Shown here: in pieces, positions 9,264 to 15,991 of the stretch | Position numbering within the stretch: the first letter of the stretch is position 1 | Layout of the letters: every line of letters begins with the position of its first letter | Assembly: GCA_031291335.1 (NCBI GenBank) | Contig: JARLJF010000022.1 | Span: 1-41,247 of the forward strand | Origin: Pandoraea sp. | GTDB lineage: Bacteria; Pseudomonadota; Gammaproteobacteria; Burkholderiales; Burkholderiaceae | Direction of reading: 5' to 3' | DNA: 41,247 bases | Translations under genes and position numbers: made by a program | The notes under the pieces: model-generated | Told to the model about the DNA's origin: nothing | Seen by the model: only the letters and a program-made list of their open reading frames with translations | Databases searched by the model: none

Positions 9264-10394
9264 ATGGCCAATCTGAACGAACTGAACTCAGCGGTCGACG
9301 CCAGCGCCTCGCGCCAGCGCAACCGCCGCAGCTTCCTGCGCACGTCGCTCGCCGCATCGCTCGCCACACTGGGTGCGACGGGCGCTGGCAGCGCTTTCGC
9401 GGAACTCACCTCGACCGAAGGCGCCGCCCGTCTGAGCGCCGATGGCGCGGCGCGCCGCACCGTCATCATCGACTGCGATCCGGGTCAGGACGACGCGATC
9501 GCCATTCTCTTCGCACTGGGCGCTCACGACCAGATCGACCTGAAGGCGCTCACCGCCGTGGGCGGCAACGTGCCGCTGAGTCTGACCGAACGCAACGCCC
9601 GCATCGTGCGCGACTGGGCGGACAAGACCAGGACGCTGCCGGTCTACGCCGGCTGCCCGAAGCCGCTCATGCGCGAGCTGATCACCGCCGCGAACGTGCA
9701 CGGCCGCACCGGTCTTGACGGGGTGACGCTGCACGAACCGCGCGGCCCGCTCGCCCCGCAGCACGCTGTCACGTATCTGATCGACACCCTGCGCGCCGCC
9801 GCGCCGGGTAGCGTGACGCTCGTCGCACTCGGCCCGCTGACGAACATCGCCACCGCCCTGACCGCCGCACCCGAAGGCGCCAAGGCCCTGCGCGAAATCG
9901 TGCTGATGGGCGGTGCATGGTTCGAGCGCGGCAACATCACGCCCGCAGCCGAATTCAACATCTACGTCGACCCGGAAGCCGCCAGCATCGTGTTGGGTGC
10001 CGGCGTGCCCGTGACCGTATTGCCGCGCGACGTTTGCGTGAAGGCGCCGATCACGCCGGAGCGCGTCGCCCCGTTCCGCGCCATGAAGAATCGTTGCGGC
10101 CCGATCGTGGCAGACATTCTCGCGGCAGAAGTCGCGTATCAGAAGGGACGTCGTGGTGTGGAATCCGCACCGATGTACGACCCGTGCACCATCGGCTATC
10201 TGGTGGACCCGACGATGTTCGGCGGTCGCCGTGTGAACGTTGCGGTGGAAACGACGGGCCAGCTCACGCTGGGTGAGACGGTCGTGGACTGGAACGGCCG
10301 CTCGAAGCGCGCCGTGAACGCCACGTGGATCACCGACGTGGACGCCGACCGCTTCTACGAGACGTTGCTCGCTCGTATCGCGCGTCTGCCGTAA
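9264..10394 (+). CDS. Tat-exported nucleoside hydrolase (IU-NH family) with an altered active site
   Basis: A 376-residue inosine-uridine-preferring nucleoside hydrolase homologue, which would split nucleosides into base and ribose. The ATG at 9264 is preferred over a TTG seven codons upstream. A twin-arginine signal RRSFLRTS (residues 21-28) with cleavage after AFA (46) points to export by Tat into the periplasm. The Ca-binding motif DCDPGQDD (70-77), GPLTNIA (190-196) and AEFNIYVDPEAA (229-240) are intact. The C-terminal motif reads MYDPCTIGYL where most relatives have HDPCAVAYL, so the usual leaving-group histidine is Tyr305. It may therefore have unusual base specificity or weak activity. 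Confidence 0.88.
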   Translation: MANLNELNSAVDASASRQRNRRSFLRTSLAASLATLGATGAGSAFAELTSTEGAARLSADGAARRTVIIDCDPGQDDAIAILFALGAHDQIDLKALTAVGGNVPLSLTERNARIVRDWADKTRTLPVYAGCPKPLMRELITAANVHGRTGLDGVTLHEPRGPLAPQHAVTYLIDTLRAAAPGSVTLVALGPLTNIATALTAAPEGAKALREIVLMGGAWFERGNITPAAEFNIYVDPEAASIVLGAGVPVTVLPRDVCVKAPITPERVAPFRAMKNRCGPIVADILAAEVAYQKGRRGVESAPMYDPCTIGYLVDPTMFGGRRVNVAVETTGQLTLGETVVDWNGRSKRAVNATWITDVDADRFYETLLARIARLP

Positions 10395-10425
10395 GCGGCA
10401 CGTGTCAGAACGTTAGCGTCAGTAC

Positions 10426-10458
10426 AACGCGGTGGCCCGGAACGGTCGCCGCGTTTTT
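10426..10458 (+). terminator. Terminator after the nucleoside hydrolase
   Basis: AACGCGGTG (10426-10434) pairs with CGCCGCGTT (10447-10455) with one G-T wobble, followed by a run of five T. It lies 32 bp past the stop codon. Confidence 0.8.
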
Positions 10459-10488
10459 GCATGATGGGCAATACACGAGCCACGCACG

Positions 10489-10532
10489 GGCCATACGCGG
10501 GCCATACGCGGACCATACGCGGACCATACGCG
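10489..10532. repeat. Four tandem copies of an 11-bp unit
   Basis: Units GGCCATACGCG, GGCCATACGCG, GACCATACGCG, GACCATACGCG run without gaps from 10489 to 10532, with degenerate half-copies on each side. The array sits between the hydrolase terminator and the LysR stop codon, outside any coding frame. It looks like a small minisatellite made by slippage. Confidence 0.85.
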
Positions 10533-10537
10533 GGCGA

Positions 10538-11602
10538 TCACGTCGCGAGATGCCTGGCGATCCAGTCGCGGCACGCGCTGACCTGCGGACCGCGCTCCTT
10601 GCCTTCGAGCGACATCAGCGCCACGGTGCGTGTAACCCGCGGCGCCGTGACATCGAGCGCGACGAGCGCCGGGTCGTGCAGGTGCAGTGTGTAGAGCTTG
10701 GGCAGAATCGCCAGTGCGAGTCCGCTGCGTACCAGCGCGTACAGCGGCTCGGTGTACTCCATGCGGTACTTCGGTTCGAGCCGCAGATTATGCGAGCCGC
10801 CCGTGCGTTGCAGGGAATCGCTGACGTTACCGCGTACGAATACCGCAAGGTCGCGCTCGGTGAGCTGCGTCCATGTCACAGACGCCCCCGAGGCGAGCGG
10901 ATCGTCGCGGCGCGCCACGAGCACGATCTCGTCATCGAACAGGTCGTCGCAACGAAAGCCGTCGGCACCGGCCGCATGACCGGCCTCGTCGGCATCGTCG
11001 CGAACGCCGACGCCGAGATCGATTTCACCGCGCGCGAGGGCAGCCACGAGTTCGCTGTTCGGCAGATCGGAGAGTGCGAAGCGCACGTTCGGAAGCGCCT
11101 CGCGCAGCGTGCCGAGCACCGGTAGCAGACGCGCCGCAACGGACGGAATGAAGCCGATGCGCACTGTCTGCGCTTGCAGCGTGAAGGTGCTCGTCATGTC
11201 GTCGAAAGTCCCGCGTGCCGCGTTGAGCAGGCGTTCGGCGAGCGGCAGGATGGTCGTGCCGGCTTCGGTCAGCGTCAGGCGGTGTGCCGAGCGCTCGAAC
11301 AACCGGCCACCGAGCAGGAATTCGATCTGGCGAATGGCCGCCGTGAGGGCCGGTTGAGTGACCGAGAGCGCCTGCGCCGCCTGCGTGAAGCTGCGCGAGT
11401 GGGCGAGTGCAACGAAGTACTGCACCTGACGCAGCGTAAGCGCGGGCAGCGGGGGCACCTGCGGAACCGCCGCACTCGAGGGATTCGAGTGACCCGGTGG
11501 ATTTGGCGAACGCGACGCCGACGCTGAAGCGGCCGCCTTGGAGGCCTTCGGCTCGCTCGCACTGGCCGCAGTGCTCTGGGTACGTCGGGGCGAAGTCGCC
11601 AT
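10538..11602 (-). CDS. LysR-type regulator with an extended N-terminus
   Basis: A 354-residue LysR family transcription factor. The start at 11602 is chosen because AGGAG precedes it; an upstream in-frame start exists but has none. The first 55 residues are a Ser/Ala/Pro-rich low-complexity stretch. The winged helix-turn-helix follows (TLRQVQYFVALAHSRSFTQA and onward, about 56-115), then the periplasmic-binding-protein-like effector domain. It lies between the exported hydrolase and the purine permease and is divergent from the permease, the classic layout for a LysR regulator and its target. I infer that it controls the purine locus, with a purine or nucleoside as possible effector. Confidence 0.9.
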   Translation of the reverse strand: MATSPRRTQSTAASASEPKASKAAASASASRSPNPPGHSNPSSAAVPQVPPLPALTLRQVQYFVALAHSRSFTQAAQALSVTQPALTAAIRQIEFLLGGRLFERSAHRLTLTEAGTTILPLAERLLNAARGTFDDMTSTFTLQAQTVRIGFIPSVAARLLPVLGTLREALPNVRFALSDLPNSELVAALARGEIDLGVGVRDDADEAGHAAGADGFRCDDLFDDEIVLVARRDDPLASGASVTWTQLTERDLAVFVRGNVSDSLQRTGGSHNLRLEPKYRMEYTEPLYALVRSGLALAILPKLYTLHLHDPALVALDVTAPRVTRTVALMSLEGKERGPQVSACRDWIARHLAT

Positions 11603-11707
11603 GGCGCGCTCCTGAAGTGGCGTCCTGACGAGACGGCAGGACAGCGGTATCGCGAGGCCGCCGCAAACCCCGGACATCCCGGGAATCCACGGCCTTCGCG
11701 AAGAATA

Positions 11708-11725
11708 GATTCGGATTATCGAATC
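11708..11725. promoter_or_regulatory. Inverted repeat in the LysR/permease divergent region
   Basis: GATTCG-N6-CGAATC, 73 bp before the permease ATG and 106 bp from the LysR start. The symmetry and AT-rich centre fit a LysR-type recognition site. An AT-rich tract follows and may contain the permease promoter. Confidence 0.6.
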
Positions 11726-11798
11726 ATAAGTAATTTCATTTTTTATTTATAGTCGCGCGCACGTAAAGTGCCACGCAAAGACCCACTATTCTTGGCTT

Positions 11799-13193
11799 AT
11801 GCAGACTTCTTCTCCTGAACGCGACACGGCGCGACCAACGGCTTCCGCGGTGCCCCCGGGCCCGACTGCCACCGTCCCCGGCGGCTGGCTCGAACGTCGC
11901 TTCGCCATCGCCCGGCGCGGCTCCAGCGTGCGCACCGAAGTGCTGGCCGGCATCACCACGTTCCTTGCGGCGGCCTATCTGCTCGTCGTCATTCCGTCGT
12001 TGCTCGCCACGGGCGGCATGGACCGTGGCGCGGCCACCACGGCCGTCATGCTGGTCTTCGTGCTGTTCTCGGTCCTGATGGGCTTCTACGCGAACCTGCC
12101 GTTCGTCGTCGGCCCCGGCATCGGCGGATCGGTCATCGTGGGTGTCACCCTTGCCGCCACCGAACACGTGGCCTGGCAGACGGGCATCGCCATCGCCTTC
12201 CTGTCCGGCGTGCTGTTCCTGCTGCTGACCCTCGTCGGTGCGCGCAGCGTGGTGGCGCGATTGATTCCGACAGCCATCAAGCTCGGTCTGGGTGCCTCCA
12301 TCGGCCTGTTCATCGCCGTGCTGGGCGTGCGCAACGCGGGCATGGTCGTGGCCAACGCCAAGACCAACGCGTTCGCGCTGGGCGACTTCAGCAAGCCGGG
12401 CACGATCGTTGCGCTGATCGGCCTGGGCACCGCCGTGCTGCTGCAAGGTCGCAAGGTGCCGGGTGCCATTCTCTGGTCGATTCTGGTCGCCGCGCTGGCC
12501 GGCGTGCCGCTCGGCGTGACGAAGGTGCCCGACGCCTTTATCTCGTTGCCGCACAGCATTGCGCCGGTGGCCTTCCAGCTCGATCTGCGCAGTGCGCTCA
12601 CGATCGCTGCGCTGCCGTATCTGTTCGCGTTCTTCGCGGCCGAGTTCTTCTCGACGCTGGGCACGACGCTAGCGGTCGGCGGCAAGGCTGGCCTGCTCGA
12701 CGAGCACGGCAACATGGAGAACATCAACCGTCCGTTCCTCGTCGATTCGATCGCCGCGACCGGCGGTGCGCTGCTCGGCATTCCCGCGCTGACGGCGCTG
12801 GTCGAGTCGGCCGCAGGTGTCGAAGCCGGCGGCCGCACCGGTCTTACGTCGGTCGCGGCTGCCGTGATGTTCGCGCTGATGTGCTTCTTCGTGCCGGTGG
12901 CGCTGGCCATTCCGAAGGAAGCCACGGCCCCCGCGCTGATCCTCATCGGTCTGTCGATGTTCAGCACGATCCGTCATGTGCCGTTCGACGATTTCAGCGA
13001 TGCATTCCCCGTGCTAGCGATGGTGCTGCTTACGTTGCTCTCGAACAGCTTCGGCACCGGTATTGCGGGCGGTCTGCTGTGCTACGTGCTGGTCAAGGCG
13101 TTGATGGGCCGCTTCAAGGAACTGCCGTGGGGCCTGTACGTGCTGGCACTGCCGCTGGCGTATTACTTCTGGACGGTGGTGGGACGCCATTGA
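11799..13193 (+). CDS. NCS2-family purine permease (AzgA-like)
   Basis: A 464-residue inner-membrane protein with 12-14 predicted helices, of the AzgA branch of nucleobase:cation symporter 2. RTEVLAGITTFLAAAYLLVV opens the transport domain. The segment around FFAAEFFSTLGTTLAVGGKA and the motif ALTALVESAAGVEAGGRTG match the conserved substrate-site helices of adenine/guanine/hypoxanthine permeases. A poorly conserved 35-residue N-tail precedes helix 1. No clear ribosome site is visible before the ATG. It would import the base released by the exported hydrolase. The adenosine-deaminase-like gene follows after 64 bp on the same strand. Confidence 0.92.
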   Translation: MQTSSPERDTARPTASAVPPGPTATVPGGWLERRFAIARRGSSVRTEVLAGITTFLAAAYLLVVIPSLLATGGMDRGAATTAVMLVFVLFSVLMGFYANLPFVVGPGIGGSVIVGVTLAATEHVAWQTGIAIAFLSGVLFLLLTLVGARSVVARLIPTAIKLGLGASIGLFIAVLGVRNAGMVVANAKTNAFALGDFSKPGTIVALIGLGTAVLLQGRKVPGAILWSILVAALAGVPLGVTKVPDAFISLPHSIAPVAFQLDLRSALTIAALPYLFAFFAAEFFSTLGTTLAVGGKAGLLDEHGNMENINRPFLVDSIAATGGALLGIPALTALVESAAGVEAGGRTGLTSVAAAVMFALMCFFVPVALAIPKEATAPALILIGLSMFSTIRHVPFDDFSDAFPVLAMVLLTLLSNSFGTGIAGGLLCYVLVKALMGRFKELPWGLYVLALPLAYYFWTVVGRH

Positions 13194-13209
13194 CCGGCAC
13201 ACCGTCCGC

Positions 13210-13232
13210 CCGGCAGATGCCCCGTCTGCCGG
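13210..13232 (+). other. Hairpin between the permease and deaminase genes
   Basis: CCGGCAGA (13210-13217) pairs with TCTGCCGG (13225-13232) across 7 bases. There is no T-run after it, so it is more likely an mRNA-processing or stability element, or a partial terminator inside an operon, than a full stop. Confidence 0.5.
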
Positions 13233-13257
13233 TGAATTCAAGATAAGACTAGACGTT

Positions 13258-14367
13258 ATGACAGAGACACCGGGCCACGTGCCCGCCGCACGCACCGGCG
13301 TGCAGATTCAGGAGGCGCATCGCGCGTTTTTCCACGCGATGCCGAAAGTTGAATTGCATTGCCATTTGCTGGGCGCGGTGCGTCACGACACGTTCGTGGC
13401 GCTTGCGCAGAAGTCGAACGCGCCGCTCGCACGTGTCGAGATCGACGCGTTTTACACGCGCGGCGAGAAGCCCGTCGGGGTGTTGCGTGTGCTGCGTGCG
13501 CTCGACGAGCATCTGCTGACCACGCCGGACGATCTGCATCGGATCGCCTACGAATACCTGGCCGACGCAGCCGCTCACAACGTGCGCTACAGCGAGTTCT
13601 TCTGGAACCCGACGGGCACCGTGCGCACGTCCGGCATTCCCTACGCCAGCGCGCAGGACGCCATCGTGGCCGCCATTCGTGACGCGCAGCGCGATCATGA
13701 CATCGTCGGTCGTCTCGTGCCGAGCATCGACCGTGAAGCCGATCCGCGCGAAGCCGTCGAAATGGTGGAGTGGATGCGCACGCATCGCGCCGACGAAGTG
13801 ATCGGCATCGGCATCGACTATCGCGAAAACGACCGGCCGCCCGAGTTGTTCTGGAAAGCGTATCGCAATGCGCGTCTGGCGGGATTCAAGACGACGGCGC
13901 ACGCCGGCGAATTCGGTATGCCGTGGACGAACGTCGAGACGGCTGTCGAGTTGCTCAAGTGCGACCGTATCGATCATGGCTACACCATCGTCGACGCACC
14001 GGACTTCGCGCGCGAGTGCGCGGAGCGCGGCATTGTCTTCACCGTGGTGCCGACCAATTCGTATTACCTGCGCACGCTCACGCCGGAGCGCTGGGCGGAG
14101 GATCACCCGATTCGCCGCATGCCGGGCCTCGGCCTGAAGATTCACCCGAACACCGACGATCCGACGCTGCACAAGGTCAATCCGGCGCAGGCGTGGGAGC
14201 TGATGTACAGCCACCTCGGCTTCTCGCTCGACGACCTGCGTGCGTTCATGCACAACGGCCTCGATGGTGCCTGGATCGACGACAGTACGCGCCGCGCATG
14301 GCACCGCAGCTTCGCGGTGGAATTCGACGCCGCGCGCAACACGCTCACCCGGTCGCTCACGTCCTGA
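13258..14367 (+). CDS. Adenosine-deaminase-like metal hydrolase
   Basis: A 369-residue cytoplasmic amidohydrolase of the adenosine/AMP deaminase family. Zinc and catalytic residues are visible: H34 and H36 in HCHLLG, H215 and E218 in AHAGE, H240 in DHGY, and D300-D301 in NTDDP. These match the Zn ligands, the catalytic glutamate and the catalytic pair of mouse ADA. The family consensus at the first motif is H-x-H-x-D-G, and its aspartate (D19 in mouse ADA) contacts the ribose 5'-hydroxyl. Here it is Leu38. Deaminase chemistry is therefore likely, but adenosine itself may not be the substrate. It is probably cotranscribed with the permease. Confidence 0.88.
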   Translation: MTETPGHVPAARTGVQIQEAHRAFFHAMPKVELHCHLLGAVRHDTFVALAQKSNAPLARVEIDAFYTRGEKPVGVLRVLRALDEHLLTTPDDLHRIAYEYLADAAAHNVRYSEFFWNPTGTVRTSGIPYASAQDAIVAAIRDAQRDHDIVGRLVPSIDREADPREAVEMVEWMRTHRADEVIGIGIDYRENDRPPELFWKAYRNARLAGFKTTAHAGEFGMPWTNVETAVELLKCDRIDHGYTIVDAPDFARECAERGIVFTVVPTNSYYLRTLTPERWAEDHPIRRMPGLGLKIHPNTDDPTLHKVNPAQAWELMYSHLGFSLDDLRAFMHNGLDGAWIDDSTRRAWHRSFAVEFDAARNTLTRSLTS

Positions 14368-14410
14368 CGCTGAGACAACCTGCACTTTTCCTTGGTCTCA
14401 CCCGACCTTC

Positions 14411-14435
14411 AGCCGCCTCCGGGCGGCTTTTTTTT
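14411..14435 (+). terminator. Rho-independent terminator of the permease-deaminase operon
   Basis: AGCCGCC (14411-14417) and GGCGGCT (14422-14428) with a 4-base loop, running into eight T. It lies 44 bp after the deaminase stop. Confidence 0.95.
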
Positions 14436-14474
14436 CCGGCGTTTTCCCGACGATCGCACCGTTCGCGCGCGCAT

Positions 14475-14500
14475 AAAAAAGCCGGCCTGGGCAGGCCGGC
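14475..14500 (-). terminator. Terminator of the first DUF4148 gene
   Basis: GCCGGCCTG-GG-CAGGCCGGC (14481-14500) is a near-complete palindrome. Six A precede it on the + strand, giving a T-run on the minus strand just past the DUF4148 stop at 14538. Confidence 0.9.
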
Positions 14501-14537
14501 AGTGTCGCATCGCTTGGGGTCGATGCGTCAGCGCAAC

Positions 14538-14855
14538 TTACGAGCGGTTGTCCTGATCGAGCAGAGCGCGGTCGTTGAGTTGAGCACGCACATCGGCGCG
14601 CGTGAGCGAATCGGCCGGCGCAGCCTTTTGCGCTTGCGTAGTTTCGATCAGCGGTGTGCCGGTTTCCACTTGATTCAGTTGACCGCTGCTGCTGGCTTGC
14701 GTCAGCTCGCTGCGCACTTCGGCGCGGCTCACCTGGCTTTGGCCAGCGACCACTTGCAGGTCGGAGACGTTGTTGTCATAACGAGCGTCAGCGAAAGCGG
14801 AAGCCGACACGAGCGAAGCGGCGGCAACAACGGCGGCAAGGATACGGGTGTTCAT
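14538..14855 (-). CDS. DUF4148 secreted protein (first copy)
   Basis: A 105-residue exported protein. A signal peptide ends near ASAFA (residues 18-22). The mature part carries two copies of the S/L-x-R-A-(D/E)-V-R-(S/A)-(E/Q)-L motif (VSRAEVRSEL and LTRADVRAQL), the hallmark of DUF4148. The family is small and periplasmic, largely restricted to Burkholderiales, and of unknown function. AGGAG lies 8 nt before the ATG. It is monocistronic between two terminators. A distant relative is at 23742-24044 and a similar-sized secreted protein at 15658-15897. Confidence 0.9.
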   Translation of the reverse strand: MNTRILAAVVAAASLVSASAFADARYDNNVSDLQVVAGQSQVSRAEVRSELTQASSSGQLNQVETGTPLIETTQAQKAAPADSLTRADVRAQLNDRALLDQDNRS

Positions 14856-15322
14856 GGTGATACTCCTGTCAATAGTTGATAACTTCTTGATCAGCTAGCG
14901 TTCGGGGCATCAGCAGCAGTGGCGTCAGGTGTCTCATGTGTCCCGGACTTCTCGTCAGGCACTTCGGCACTTCGTTTTGCTGCGTTGCGGTGTCCGTCGC
15001 GTTGGCATGGATGAATCTTAGGGAAAACCCGTGGTTTTTTCGCAACTAAGCGTCCACAAAACGCAACCGATCGTCCGATTCGAAAAATCTATTGAAAATC
15101 AACCGTTTAGCGCCGTAAAAACAGCTAAATGGCGCACGAATGACGCGCTCCGGGCAGCGATTCGACAGGAAACGCCGCTATGGGCAATAGCGTGTTTGTT
15201 CGGATGGGGTTTATTGCAAGGTGCGTCGGCAGTAGAGTGACAACATGATGAAGTCAGCCGGCCTCGTGAGTCGCAAGGTGCGCCGCACCGCGAACGACGC
15301 CGGTTCGTACAGGAGCAACACC
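14856..15322. other. Intergenic region between DUF4148 and a small membrane protein
   Basis: This 467-bp stretch lacks a convincing gene. The part from 15010 to 15200 is unusually AT-rich. It has short inverted repeats, AAAACC-CGT-GGTTTT near 15024-15038 and a TTTAGC/GCTAAA pair near 15107-15130. Promoters for both flanking genes are expected here. Confidence 0.6.
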
Positions 15323-15439
15323 ATGGCTGCCCTCGGTTCTTTCCTTCTGCTGGCGAGCGCTTCGCTGCTCACCGCTTTGTATTTGCGCAGTCGGGCCGCC
15401 CGCACGCGTGGTCAGCAAGCGCGCGTGACGCGTCGCTGA
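15323..15439 (+). CDS. Small single-span membrane protein, 38 residues
   Basis: ATG at 15323 follows AGGAG (15311-15315) at a 7-nt spacing, a near-ideal ribosome site. The product starts MAALGSFLLLASASLLTALY, one hydrophobic helix, and ends in a tail rich in Arg (RSRAARTRGQQARVTRR). The positive tail implies an N-out or signal-anchor arrangement in the inner membrane. No family is recognised. Because of its size it is easily missed by gene callers. A longer in-frame start at 15245 lacks a ribosome site. Confidence 0.6.
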   Translation: MAALGSFLLLASASLLTALYLRSRAARTRGQQARVTRR

Positions 15440-15657
15440 TCCGGTCGTACCGGTCGTCGCACACCCTCGGATGTTGTCTGCCCACTCGCCGGGTCTCGTC
15501 GCTTTGCGCGACGAATCAGCGTTTTAGCCATTCCATTATTTCGTTTTCAGCAATGCGCCCTTACTCGGGATCGCATTTTTCTCCTTCACGCGCGAGCGTA
15601 GATTGGCGGCAATGACGGCGCCCACGGTGGACGTCTCGCCAGACAGGAGAAATGAAA

Positions 15658-15897
15658 ATGAAACAGGTTCTGATCGCTTCGGCTTTTGCTGCCGCTTTCC
15701 TGAGCGCAGGTGCTGTGAGCGCCGCCGAGAATTCGCAACCGGCCGCTCAGCCGCAGCAAACCCAGCAACAAGCGCAGGTGCAGACGCAAGCCCAGCCGGG
15801 CCCGGTGGCCGCCTCAGGACAAACGTCGACTGTCGCCCCCGTCTATGAAGTGCCGGGCCGCGTAAATCGCGCTGGATCGATCTACTTCGGCCAGTAA
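15658..15897 (+). CDS. Small Gln-rich secreted protein
   Basis: A 79-residue exported protein from ATG 15658. AGGAG lies 8 nt upstream, whereas for the in-frame ATG at 15652 the gap would be only 2 nt. The signal peptide (KQVLIASAFAAAFLSAGAV, cleavage near SAA) is followed by a Gln/Ala low-complexity segment (QPQQTQQQAQVQTQAQ). A conserved-looking end follows, VNRAGSIYFGQ. This end resembles AQAGNTYFGS at the C-terminus of the second DUF4148 protein, so it may be a diverged relative that lost the DUF4148 repeats. Function is unknown; likely periplasmic. Confidence 0.75.
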   Translation: MKQVLIASAFAAAFLSAGAVSAAENSQPAAQPQQTQQQAQVQTQAQPGPVAASGQTSTVAPVYEVPGRVNRAGSIYFGQ

Positions 15898-15905
15898 ATC
15901 TGCAC

Positions 15906-15945
15906 AAAAAAACGGCAAGCCGGGGAGCCATCCACCGGCCTGCCG
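15906..15945 (-). terminator. Terminator of the MHS permease gene
   Basis: CGGCAAGCCGG (15913-15923) pairs with CCGGCCTGCCG (15935-15945) with one mismatch. Seven A precede it on the + strand, giving a T-run for minus-strand transcripts. It ends the permease gene and also faces the small secreted gene on the + strand. Confidence 0.88.
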
Positions 15946-15991
15946 CGATCCCGATTCACGGGACGTCTCACTCGCTTCTCTCACTTCCCCT

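Noticed and set aside
13249..14385. 378-codon minus-strand frame opposite the deaminase
   Set aside because: Antisense shadow of an enzyme with all metal ligands visible.
15031..15240. 69-codon frame starting at GTG upstream of the small membrane protein
   Set aside because: No ribosome site and no recognisable feature. It lies in the AT-rich promoter-like zone.
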